Shown: piece by piece, positions 42,598 through 51,802 of the stretch
Position numbering within the stretch: the stretch's first letter is position 1
Layout: each line of letters opens with the position of its first letter
Source of the DNA: Qipengyuania flava
GTDB lineage: Bacteria > Pseudomonadota > Alphaproteobacteria > Sphingomonadales > Sphingomonadaceae
Reading direction: 5' to 3'
Assembly: GCF_019448255.1 (NCBI RefSeq)
Contig: NZ_CP080410.1
Span: forward strand, 2,728,001 to 2,792,000
Length of the DNA stretch: 64,000 bases
Made by a program: the position numbers and the translations under genes
Notes under the pieces: model-generated
Told to the model about the DNA's origin: nothing
Database searches by the model: none
What the model saw: the letters and a program-made list of their open reading frames with translations, nothing else

Positions 42598-43296
42598 TCA
42601 GCGCGCCAGGACGAGCATCGAGGCCCCGCCCATGACACGCACCGCGAAGTCCTCATTGATTGCCCGGACAAGTCTCCTCGGCAGATTGAAGAGACGGGTA
42701 CGCATCGCACGGCCCGGCAGCTCTTCCGCTCCATGCGTGTAGCGCCAATCCACCACCTCCAGCCCGCAATCCGCCAACGTCGCCAGCGCGGTATCGCGGC
42801 AGAAGTAATGCAGATGGCCGAGTGAGGCCCGGGCATGCATCAAGGACCGGTTTCGAAGGAGCGCCTGCACGCTGAGGTCCAGCGGAATGTGGAACAATTT
42901 CCACTCGGCCATGCGACCCATGGCGCGCACGAATCCCATGTAATCTTCGACATGTTCGAAAACGTCGATCGCCATGAGGAGGTCGGTTTCTGACGGAAGC
43001 CCTTCGGCGATGACGTCGCGCTGGGCATACTCCACCCGCTCGGCCTTGCCTTGCGCTGCTATCGCCAGCGCATCCGGCGAGATATCGTAGCCGCGAAACT
43101 GCGTGTCACCCCATCGCTGCGCGAGATGCCGCAGGACCTGGCCGGAGCCGGTGCCGATTTCACTGACATGTCGCGGCGCAAGGCCGTTGCTCTCAAGAAA
43201 TTCTGCGATCCAGCGAGCCTTGTAAGGCGCATCGGCAGCGTGCCAGTCCGGGTTGTCGGCCAGATAAGTGCCGTCGTGGTAACGCGAGCCGGACAT
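42598..43296 (-). CDS. Class I SAM-dependent methyltransferase
   Basis: 232 aa. SAM motif I is VSEIGTGSGQVLRHLAQRWG (about 40-60), followed by GYDISPDALAIAA and LMAIDVFEHVEDY near 110. The wide Asp-His-Val-Glu post-motif is typical of small-molecule methyltransferases of the Methyltransf_11/23 group. Substrate unknown. No neighbour suggests a pathway. Confidence 0.83.
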   Translation of the reverse strand: MSGSRYHDGTYLADNPDWHAADAPYKARWIAEFLESNGLAPRHVSEIGTGSGQVLRHLAQRWGDTQFRGYDISPDALAIAAQGKAERVEYAQRDVIAEGLPSETDLLMAIDVFEHVEDYMGFVRAMGRMAEWKLFHIPLDLSVQALLRNRSLMHARASLGHLHYFCRDTALATLADCGLEVVDWRYTHGAEELPGRAMRTRLFNLPRRLVRAINEDFAVRVMGGASMLVLAR

Positions 43297-43403
43297 AAGG
43301 CTTCGCTACACAAGGTCGACCGGGCGCTCAAGCTGCCGCTCCGATTGTAATGCCGTGGGCGGTCGCCGGGCCATCACTCATGGCTTCGGAGCCTAGGAAA
43401 GGC

Positions 43404-43431
43404 TTGACTCCTTCGCGCAAGTCCTTAGAGG
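43404..43431 (+). promoter_or_regulatory. Candidate rplJ-rplL promoter
   Basis: TTGACT (43404-43409) followed 16 bp later by TAGAGG, a poor -10. A hairpin AGAGGC/GCCTCT with an inner CGCC/GGCG (43427-43455) begins in the -10 region and ends in TTTGG, so the promoter might lie elsewhere. The 391-bp gap 43297-43687 is otherwise a non-coding leader. Confidence 0.3.
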
Positions 43432-43524
43432 CCCGCCACCGAACGGCGAGCCTCTTTGGTTTGCCCGTTCATCCGTCCGAGACAGTTGGTGAAGGCAATC
43501 GGGCCTTCTTAATTTCCAGCCTAG

Positions 43525-43567
43525 ACGGGGAACAGAGAAATTCCGGTGCTGCATGCTGCAGCCCCGT
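43525..43567 (+). promoter_or_regulatory. Structured leader of rplJ
   Basis: ACGGGG (43525-43530) pairs with CCCCGT (43562-43567), enclosing TGCTGCATGCTGCA. A structured 5' leader before rplJ is expected, since L10 represses its own translation; whether this is the binding site is not shown. Confidence 0.3.
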
Positions 43568-43687
43568 TTCGCGCCAGATGGCGCACTCCTTCCCCATCAA
43601 CGGACTCGCCCGTGTTGCTTCATGCGGCATGGACAAACGTAGCCGGTCGTTCGCGCCAAGCGGGCGGCCATAGTGAAGGAGTATGGC

Positions 43688-44203
43688 ATGGATCGTTCGC
43701 AGAAAGCCGACGCGGTCGCCCAGCTCAACGATGTCTTCAACCAGGCCGGCGTGGTGGTTGTCACCCGCAACCTGGGCCTTACGGTCGAGCAGTCGACCGA
43801 ACTGCGTACGAAGATGCGTGAAGCCGGTGCGTCCTACAAGGTTGCGAAGAACCGCCTCGCCAAGCTCGCTCTGAAGGACACCGACTACGCAGGGATCGAC
43901 GAATTCCTGACGGGTCCGACCGCCCTCGGTTACTCCGAGGACCCGGTCGCTGCGGCCAAGGCCGTGGTGGACTTCGCCAAGACCACCGACAAGATCGAAA
44001 TCGTCGGCGGTTCGATGGGAGCGACTGTGCTCGACGAAGCCGGAGTCAAGGCGCTTGCCTCGATGCCCAGCCTCGACGAGCTGCGTGGTACGATCGTGGG
44101 TCTCATCAACGCCCCGGCAACCAAGGTTGCCCAGGTCGTCAATGCGCCCGCGGCCAAGCTCGCTCGTGTCTTCGGTGCCTACGGCGCCAAGGAAGCCGCG
44201 TAA
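43688..44203 (+). CDS. rplJ: Ribosomal protein uL10
   Basis: 171 aa. The opening M-D-R-S-Q-K-A and TYKVAKNRLAKLAL-type block (here ASYKVAKNRLAKLALK, about residues 47-62) mark L10, the base of the ribosomal stalk. ATG at 43688 is 8 bases after AAGGAG; a GTG at 43673 in frame is not needed. The helical C-terminus that binds L7/L12 dimers is present. Confidence 0.97.
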   Translation: MDRSQKADAVAQLNDVFNQAGVVVVTRNLGLTVEQSTELRTKMREAGASYKVAKNRLAKLALKDTDYAGIDEFLTGPTALGYSEDPVAAAKAVVDFAKTTDKIEIVGGSMGATVLDEAGVKALASMPSLDELRGTIVGLINAPATKVAQVVNAPAAKLARVFGAYGAKEAA

Positions 44204-44209
44204 GAGCTG

Positions 44210-44225
44210 GTTCTTTCGAAAGAAC
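44210..44225 (+). repeat. Perfect 16-bp palindrome between rplJ and rplL
   Basis: GTTCTTTCGAAAGAAC. In RNA it forms a 6-bp stem with a UCGA loop. It could be a processing site or help set the higher expression of rplL relative to rplJ. Confidence 0.5.
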
Positions 44226-44286
44226 ACATATTCATCGGGGCAGACCCAATCCGGGCACCCCGGCCTTATATTTGGAGTGAAACATC

Positions 44287-44667
44287 ATGGCCGATATCGC
44301 CAAGCTTGTTGAAGAACTGTCGAAGCTGACCGTCATGGAAGCCGCTGAGCTTGCCAAGGCGCTTGAAGAAGAGTGGGGCGTTAGCGCCGCCGCTGCTGTT
44401 GCCGTTGCTGGTCCCGCCGCTGGTGGTGCCGACGGCGGTGCCGCTGCTGAAGAAAAGGACGAATTCGATGTCGTCCTGACCGGCGACGGTGGCAAGAAGA
44501 TCCAGGTGATCAAGGAAGTCCGCGCCATCACCGGCCTGGGCCTCTCGGAAGCCAAGGCCCTCGTCGAAGGCGCGCCGAAGCCGCTCAAGGAAGGCGTCAA
44601 CAAGGCAGAAGCCGAAGAAATCAAGGGCAAGATCGAAGCAGCCGGCGGTACCGTCGAGCTCAAGTAA
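44287..44667 (+). CDS. rplL: Ribosomal protein bL12 (L7/L12)
   Basis: 126 aa. The N-terminal dimer helices ([25 protein letters not shown]), the Ala/Gly hinge (about 36-55) and the C-terminal domain with [29 protein letters not shown] and [12 protein letters not shown] are complete. The start has GGAG. Stalk dimers recruit translation GTPases. Confidence 0.98.
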   Translation: MADIAKLVEELSKLTVMEAAELAKALEEEWGVSAAAAVAVAGPAAGGADGGAAAEEKDEFDVVLTGDGGKKIQVIKEVRAITGLGLSEAKALVEGAPKPLKEGVNKAEAEEIKGKIEAAGGTVELK

Positions 44668-44710
44668 GCCTCTCGCTTACGCTTCGATCTCGCTGCGCGA
44701 GATCTACGCG

Positions 44711-44743
44711 AAGGGCGGTGCCGCAAGGCGCCGCCCTTTTCGT
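44711..44743 (+). terminator. Intrinsic terminator of rplJ-rplL
   Basis: A 12-bp stem (AAGGGCGGTGCC with GGCGCCGCCCTT, one G-U pair) with GCAA tetraloop and a T-run, 43 bp after rplL. Confidence 0.9.
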
Positions 44744-44843
44744 TTGTGCACCGCAGCAAAAATCCACGGAAAATCCATGTTTGCCGAATTGCGAATGGGA
44801 AAGACGAACGGTATTTTGGTCAGTAGATTCTGGGGCGCAAACC

Positions 44844-45203
44844 ATGATAACGATCGCTTTGTCGGTCCTCGGCTATGTCGGGGGCACTTTCCTTCTGTCG
44901 GCCTTGCTTGTCCGTCTTGCACCGGACACGTTCAGCGCCCGCCAGATCCGCAAGCACCTCGTGCTTTTTCCCGTTCTCCCGCTGCTCCTTTTCATGGACG
45001 TCCTGGCTGCCATCGGCGTGGCCGGAACAGCAATCGCCGCGCTCTTCTCCAACGCATTCGAACTGATTTCGGGTCGCAAGCTCCACCGCCGTTCGCACGA
45101 CTATTACGGTTACGGTGCATCCCAGCGCCAGCGCCGCTCGCAGCGCGGACACCGCGCAGGGCGTTCCTCGAAGCGGAGCGTGCCGACCGAACGCCGCGCC
45201 TGA
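44844..45203 (+). CDS. Membrane hypothetical protein with basic C-terminal tail
   Basis: 119 aa with two hydrophobic segments (about 4-24 and 40-70) and a C-terminal tail very rich in Arg, Ser and Gln (SQRQRRSQRGHRAGRSSKR, about 93-111). The tail could bind membrane lipid or nucleic acid. Upstream bases contain only a weak GGGG. No family recognised. Confidence 0.6.
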   Translation: MITIALSVLGYVGGTFLLSALLVRLAPDTFSARQIRKHLVLFPVLPLLLFMDVLAAIGVAGTAIAALFSNAFELISGRKLHRRSHDYYGYGASQRQRRSQRGHRAGRSSKRSVPTERRA

Positions 45204-45315
45204 GCCCGGCGCGGACCGCTGTGTGGCGGCGCGGTCTCACGCGGGACAAGAAATCTTCCAGGCGCGCGATCAGCGTTTGAGCGGCTATTGCGCTTCCCCT
45301 ATCCGGGCCGGCTGC

Positions 45316-46764
45316 ATGACGCACGAGAGAGCCATGGAGCCCGCGCCCCGCTTTACGAAAACGGGCGTTGACGGCTGGCGCACCGAACTGGGCGCGACGC
45401 TGCGGCTGAGCTGGCCGCTGGCGCTGGCAAACCTGTTGCAGATGCTGATCTGGGCAATCGATGTGTTCTTCGTCGCCCGCCTGGGCGAATTCGAACTGGC
45501 CGCTTCCAGCCTAGCAGTCTCGCTCTTCAGCATCCTCGTATGGGGCACGATCACGCTGGTCAGCATGGTCGCGGCCCTCATCTCGGCCGAACTGGGCCGC
45601 TCGCGCTTTGCGGTTGCCGAAGTGCGCCGCAGCGTGCGCATGGCCGTGTGGCTGAGCGTGGCCTGCGGCGTGATCGTGATGGCGATCCTCAGCCAGACCG
45701 AGGCCATCCTGCTCGCCACCGGGCAGCGTCCCGAGCTTGCCGCAAGGGCTTACGACTACATGGGCCTCGTCCTGTGGTCGACCGTGCCCCTGCTGGTCGC
45801 CAGCGTGCTGCGCAATTTTGTCTCGGCCTTAGGCAGGCCGATCTTTGCCACCGCGATTACCGCTCTCGCGATCGGCGTGAACGCGCTGGGCAACTATGCG
45901 CTGGTGTTCGGCAATCTGGGAGCCCCTGCGCTGGGCCTCGAAGGTTCGGCCATTGCGACGATCTTCACCTCGGTCTTCGTCCTCCTCGCCTACATCGTTG
46001 CGATCGAATGGGACCGGCGCCTCCGGCGCTATGTCATCTGGGGCCGCTTCTGGCGTCCGGAGTGGGACCGGCTGAAAGAGCTGTTCGTGCTGGGCATGCC
46101 GGTGTTCTTCACCACCATCGCGGAAGCGGGGCTGTTCGGCGGTGCGGCGCTCTTGATGGGCCTGATCGGCGAATCCGAGCTGGCCGGCCACACCATCGCG
46201 CTGCAGATCGCCGCCTTCGCCTTCCAGGTCCCCTTCGGCGTCAGCCAGGCCGCGACCATCCGGGTCGGCTATCACTTCGGCGCGCGCAACCACGAGGCAA
46301 TCGGGCGCGCAGGCGCAGTCGCGCTGCTGATGGCCGTCCTGTTCATGAGCTTTACAGCCGCTCTCATGCTGCTGATGCCAGTGGCCATCCTCAGTCTCTA
46401 TATCGACACGTCTGAGCCGGCGAACGCGGCGATGATGGGCTTTGCGCTGCAATACATCGTGATCGCGGCGCTGTTCCAGCTGGTCGACGGATTGCAGGTC
46501 GTCGCCGCCGGCGCCCTGCGCGGGTTGCAGGACACGCGCGTGCCGATGTGGATGGCGATCTTCAGCTATTGGGTCCCCGGCTTCGGCACATCCTATTACC
46601 TCGGCTTCCACACCGAGCTGGAAGGCACGGGCGTCTGGATCGGCTTTGCCGTGGGCCTGACCTTCGCCACTCTCCTGCTGACCGGGCGGTGGCTGCTGCG
46701 CGAGCGGCTCGGCCTCACGATAGCGCCGGAACGGCCCAGCCAGCGCAGGGCACCGCTCGCCTGA
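45316..46764 (+). CDS. MATE-family multidrug efflux transporter
   Basis: 482 aa with about twelve membrane segments in the repeated MatE fold; [20 protein letters not shown] and [16 protein letters not shown] are typical. Exports cationic drugs or metabolites using Na+ or H+. The start could also be ATG 45334, which has the better binding site (GAGAGA); the earlier frame has no support. Confidence 0.9.
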   Translation: MTHERAMEPAPRFTKTGVDGWRTELGATLRLSWPLALANLLQMLIWAIDVFFVARLGEFELAASSLAVSLFSILVWGTITLVSMVAALISAELGRSRFAVAEVRRSVRMAVWLSVACGVIVMAILSQTEAILLATGQRPELAARAYDYMGLVLWSTVPLLVASVLRNFVSALGRPIFATAITALAIGVNALGNYALVFGNLGAPALGLEGSAIATIFTSVFVLLAYIVAIEWDRRLRRYVIWGRFWRPEWDRLKELFVLGMPVFFTTIAEAGLFGGAALLMGLIGESELAGHTIALQIAAFAFQVPFGVSQAATIRVGYHFGARNHEAIGRAGAVALLMAVLFMSFTAALMLLMPVAILSLYIDTSEPANAAMMGFALQYIVIAALFQLVDGLQVVAAGALRGLQDTRVPMWMAIFSYWVPGFGTSYYLGFHTELEGTGVWIGFAVGLTFATLLLTGRWLLRERLGLTIAPERPSQRRAPLA

Positions 46765-46793
46765 CCGGCCAGAGATTTTTTCTCTCCCGGTTG

Positions 46794-46822
46794 TTGACTC
46801 CCTGACCCCGCGCACCCATTTG
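46794..46822 (+). promoter_or_regulatory. groESL promoter, RpoH-like
   Basis: TTGACT at 46794-46799 and a CCCATTTG-type -10 near 46815-46822. The CCCAT -10 resembles heat-shock sigma-32 promoters of alphaproteobacteria. It sits directly upstream of the CIRCE element. Confidence 0.5.
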
Positions 46823-46830
46823 CGCCCGCG

Positions 46831-46857
46831 CTGGCACTCTTACCGAGTGAGTGCCAA
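46831..46857. promoter_or_regulatory. CIRCE element (HrcA operator)
   Basis: CTGGCACTC-N9-GAGTGCCAA, matching the consensus TTAGCACTC-N9-GAGTGCTAA with the standard 9-base spacer. It lies 38 bp before the groES start, where HrcA binding would repress groESL. hrcA is not in the window. Confidence 0.95.
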
Positions 46858-46894
46858 CACCTGTTTTACACTCTTAGTTAGAGAGGACATCACC

Positions 46895-47182
46895 ATGGCA
46901 TTTCGTCCGCTGCACGACCGCGTTCTGGTCCGTCGCATCGAAGCCGAAGAGAAGACCGCCGGCGGGATCATCATTCCCGACAGCGCCAAGGAAAAGCCGA
47001 GCGAAGGCGAAGTCGTCGCTGTCGGCAACGGTTCCAAGGCCGAAGACGGCACGGTCACCCCGCTGGACGTCAAGGCTGGCGACCGCGTTCTGTTCGGCAA
47101 GTGGTCGGGCACCGAAGTCAAGCTCGACGGCGAAGACCTGCTGATCATGAAGGAAAGCGACATCATGGGGATCATCGGCTGA
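46895..47182 (+). CDS. groES: Co-chaperonin GroES
   Basis: 95 aa, complete. It has [33 protein letters not shown] (mobile loop, shown partly as [14 protein letters not shown]) and [18 protein letters not shown]. It caps GroEL. ATG at 46895 follows GAGAGGA. CIRCE lies upstream. Confidence 0.98.
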   Translation: MAFRPLHDRVLVRRIEAEEKTAGGIIIPDSAKEKPSEGEVVAVGNGSKAEDGTVTPLDVKAGDRVLFGKWSGTEVKLDGEDLLIMKESDIMGIIG

Positions 47183-47197
47183 ACGCCGGTCCTCTGA

Positions 47198-48886
<1,689 letters not shown>

Positions 48887-48919
48887 GCTCGCGCCACCCA
48901 GCCCACAGGCTGAACAAAG

Positions 48920-48953
48920 AGGCCCGGCAGGATCGTTCCTGCCGGGCCTTTTC
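48920..48953 (+). terminator. Intrinsic terminator of groESL
   Basis: AGGCCCGGCAGGA pairs with TCCTGCCGGGCCT (13 bp, loop TCGT), followed by TTTTCG, 33 bp after groEL. Confidence 0.93.
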
Positions 48954-49066
48954 GTTTGCGCCGTCCGTCGTACCGCCTGCGCTCTTGGACGGATGGCCGC
49001 AGCCTCCTGTCGAGTTGGCGCGATCTTCCAAGGTTTCCGGCCACCCTTTCGCTAGAACCAGCGGTC

Positions 49067-49882
49067 ATGAGGGACGGGCAAAGCACCCAGCCCCGCCACG
49101 CCGGTCGCGAGGACACGCTTGATCCTCAGCAGGGATCGAACAGCAGGACCTCGCCGTCCGAAGCGCGGGAGCGCTACGTCAGGCCGAAGCAATCGGCCCT
49201 GATCCGCATGGGCAAGCGCCTGCGCAATCCGGTCAACCGCTGGTTTGCGCGCCAGTCGCTTGTCGGGGACGATCCGATCCTGCCCGCGTCGCACCTACCC
49301 TGCCTCACCGACCTAGAGCGCAACTGGCATATCGTGCGCCAGGAGCTGGCGCCGCTGCTGGCAGAGCGCAGCGCCATCCCCGCCTTCGGCAAGCTGTCGC
49401 CCGACCATCGCCGCATTGCGAACAGCTCAGCCTGGAAGAGCTTCTTTTTCGAAGGCTACGGCTTCAAGGCGCGCACCAACCGGGCGCGCTGCCCGCAAAC
49501 GGCCGCCATGCTTGACGAGATACCCGGCCTCGTCGTCGCCTTCTTCTCGATCATGGAGCCCGGCACGCATGTGCCGCGCCACCGCGGGCTGACCAAGGCC
49601 TGGCTCAACTGCCACCTCGGCATCGCCGTACCCAAGGGCCCGGGCCGCTGCGAGATGGAGGTCAACGGCGAGCCCGTGCGTTGGCGCGAAGGCGAGTGGA
49701 TGGTGTTTGACGAAACCAACCCGCACGAGGTCTGGAACGAGACCGAGGAACCGCGCGTCGTGCTGTTCCTGCAAGTCCGCCGGCCGATGCGCTGGCCGGG
49801 CCGCATGGCGGCCCGGCTGCTTTACGCGATCATCCGGCGCACCGGTTTCGTGCAGGATGTGAAGAAGGCAATCAAAGCCTAA
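49067..49882 (+). CDS. Aspartyl/asparaginyl beta-hydroxylase-like protein
   Basis: 271 aa. Residues about 90-245 form the 2-oxoglutarate/Fe(II) double-stranded helix of the Asp/Asn hydroxylase family. Metal and 2OG residues: His in VPRHRG (about 168), Asp/His in FDETNPHEVWNET (His about 220) and a distal Arg. The N-terminal 90 residues are basic and lack a strong signal peptide. LpxO-type lipid A hydroxylases belong to this family, so a lipid or protein substrate is possible. ATG at 49067 chosen; no strong binding site. Confidence 0.83.
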   Translation: MRDGQSTQPRHAGREDTLDPQQGSNSRTSPSEARERYVRPKQSALIRMGKRLRNPVNRWFARQSLVGDDPILPASHLPCLTDLERNWHIVRQELAPLLAERSAIPAFGKLSPDHRRIANSSAWKSFFFEGYGFKARTNRARCPQTAAMLDEIPGLVVAFFSIMEPGTHVPRHRGLTKAWLNCHLGIAVPKGPGRCEMEVNGEPVRWREGEWMVFDETNPHEVWNETEEPRVVLFLQVRRPMRWPGRMAARLLYAIIRRTGFVQDVKKAIKA

Positions 49883-49976
49883 ATCCCACCGCACGCGGGC
49901 GTCCACCGCAACCGTGCCAGCATACCGGTTTGCTTGCCTGGCTCGTGCCACAAGGCCACCCGACCGAAGTCATTGG

Positions 49977-50005
49977 GCCCACCGGAGCAATTCGGCGGGG
50001 CTTTT
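49977..50005 (+). terminator. Weak terminator after the hydroxylase gene
   Basis: GCCC-A-CCG pairs with CGG-C-GGGC with one mismatch and one bulge, followed by TTTTGCTTGTTCTT. The remaining gap 49883-50061 shows nothing else. Confidence 0.5.
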
Positions 50006-50061
50006 GCTTGTTCTTAAGTCATTCAGACTAGAGCTTTTTATGAAAAGCATGGAGTAATGAC

Positions 50062-51795
50062 GTGGGCTTTCTCGAATTCTTCTACTTGGCTGCGGCGGCG
50101 GTATTTGCATTCTTTGGCCTGAGGCGTGCGCGCACGCGACGCGCTCATGCCAGTTCTGCTGCGGCCCGATCGCACACGCAATCGCCGCTCGAAGGGATCT
50201 GGCGAAAGGCGACCCGCAACCAGGAAGAGAGCGACTGGCTGCGCCCGGAACCGGCGAAAAGGCAGGAACGGGCCGAAAAGGCCCGACGCCGGAAAGAGCG
50301 CAGGGAAGAATTTGAAGCGTGGAAAGCCAAGCGCGCGGCTCCTCCAATCGAGGAAGACACGACCGTGGTCATGCGCAAGCAGGTGCCACCCAAGGACCTT
50401 CCGCCACGCTCGTGGGTCGGCGGCCTCCCGATGCTACCCGACGATGTCGAGTGGCCACGAGTAACGAATCCGGAGAAGCCGGGAGACGGCGATATACCGC
50501 TGCATTTCATTTGCCAGATCGCCCTGGCAGACCTGCCCACCAACCTGTGGGCCGGCAAGGGTCCTCGAGAGGGCTGGCTGCTCCTTTTTTCGGAGAATAA
50601 TAGCTCCGAAGGCGTCTATCGCATGATTCATACGCCTGAGCTGGGCAGCCAACGGCAACCGCCCGCCGATATCGGCGTCATCCATGATGGCATGTTTTGC
50701 GATGGGACTGCCTGGAAACAGCGCGAAAGCGTATATCCCCGGGTCCCGGTCGATCTGATCAGCATGCCCAACCGCCTCTACGAACGCGATGGCGCTCCTA
50801 GCGCGTCGCCCGAGAAGCTCGACCACCTGCTGTATGAAGGGCATGAGATCGGAGAGAACGGACCTTACAGGGGGTTTTCCGTGCCGTTCTCGTGGCGTTG
50901 CGTCGCCCTGGCGGTCGACATGGCCCTGGCTGCGATAGATGATGTGGGATCACGGGAGAAAAGCGAAAAACACCGGCAGCAAATGTGCGAAAAACTGCTG
51001 ATGCCGGGTGCCGTATCCGCGATCGTTCCACGAATGGAAGACCGGCTGGAGAAGGCATATGGCGTCAACGACAATCGTCGGATCGCTGAAGCGGATCCAG
51101 CCACGCTGGACGAAAGCCAACTGTCCCGGCGGGCGCACCTCGACGGTTTGAAGGAGGAGATCGAGGCCACCGGCGCGCTGCTGGCTCGCTTCCCCGACGC
51201 GGAATCGCTGCTTGCATTTCTCGACAAGGATACGGCGGAGATGTGGCGAGACAGGCTGCGTCCCGGCCTCGTAGCGCTTCGCAAGCTGGCCGATCAGCGC
51301 GGGCTGGACACCGCCCTCTCCCAAGAAGAATGGGAAGCGATCAAGGCCGAGCTTGCGACGGCCGACAGACAAATCTGGTCGCTTGCCTGGGGGCGTGCGG
51401 GCGCGTCGCTGCCTGTGACGGTCAGGCAGAAGAAGCTGACCGCCATAAGTCTGCTCGAACGCCATCTCGTCACGGCCTGCGCGAACGTTGCAAAGCTCTG
51501 TTACTTCGATACCGAGCGCCGGCATCTGGTCCCCGAGGCCGGCCTGGCGGATTTCGAGGCGCACCTGCGAAGCCTCGATCAGAACCGACCGCAGCGCTTG
51601 GGGGGCTTTCATGACGGCGTGCAATCGGAAACCGGCCCACATCCCGATCGCAAGATGCTGTTGTTGCAGATGGCCTGCGACTACGTGTTTGAAATGCTAT
51701 GGGGCGATTGCGGCGCGATCTACGCCTGGATCGATCCGGACGATCTCGACGCAGGTCGGTTCGACCGCGCCGAGATACACCTCGAATGCCACTAG
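50062..51795 (+). CDS. DUF1963 (YwqG-like) protein with N-terminal membrane anchor
   Basis: 577 aa from a GTG start 7 bases after GGAG. Residues 3-18 are hydrophobic (anchor), then a basic coiled stretch (40-90, many Arg/Glu) and the DUF1963 domain (about 105-300) with WVGGLPMLPDDVEWPRV and the F-I-C-Q-I motif. A helical C-terminal half (300-577) has no family I know. DUF1963 proteins are of unknown function. Convergent with the DUF305-LVIVD gene (7 bp). Confidence 0.78.
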   Translation: MGFLEFFYLAAAAVFAFFGLRRARTRRAHASSAAARSHTQSPLEGIWRKATRNQEESDWLRPEPAKRQERAEKARRRKERREEFEAWKAKRAAPPIEEDTTVVMRKQVPPKDLPPRSWVGGLPMLPDDVEWPRVTNPEKPGDGDIPLHFICQIALADLPTNLWAGKGPREGWLLLFSENNSSEGVYRMIHTPELGSQRQPPADIGVIHDGMFCDGTAWKQRESVYPRVPVDLISMPNRLYERDGAPSASPEKLDHLLYEGHEIGENGPYRGFSVPFSWRCVALAVDMALAAIDDVGSREKSEKHRQQMCEKLLMPGAVSAIVPRMEDRLEKAYGVNDNRRIAEADPATLDESQLSRRAHLDGLKEEIEATGALLARFPDAESLLAFLDKDTAEMWRDRLRPGLVALRKLADQRGLDTALSQEEWEAIKAELATADRQIWSLAWGRAGASLPVTVRQKKLTAISLLERHLVTACANVAKLCYFDTERRHLVPEAGLADFEAHLRSLDQNRPQRLGGFHDGVQSETGPHPDRKMLLLQMACDYVFEMLWGDCGAIYAWIDPDDLDAGRFDRAEIHLECH

Positions 51796-51802
51796 GACCA
51801 GG

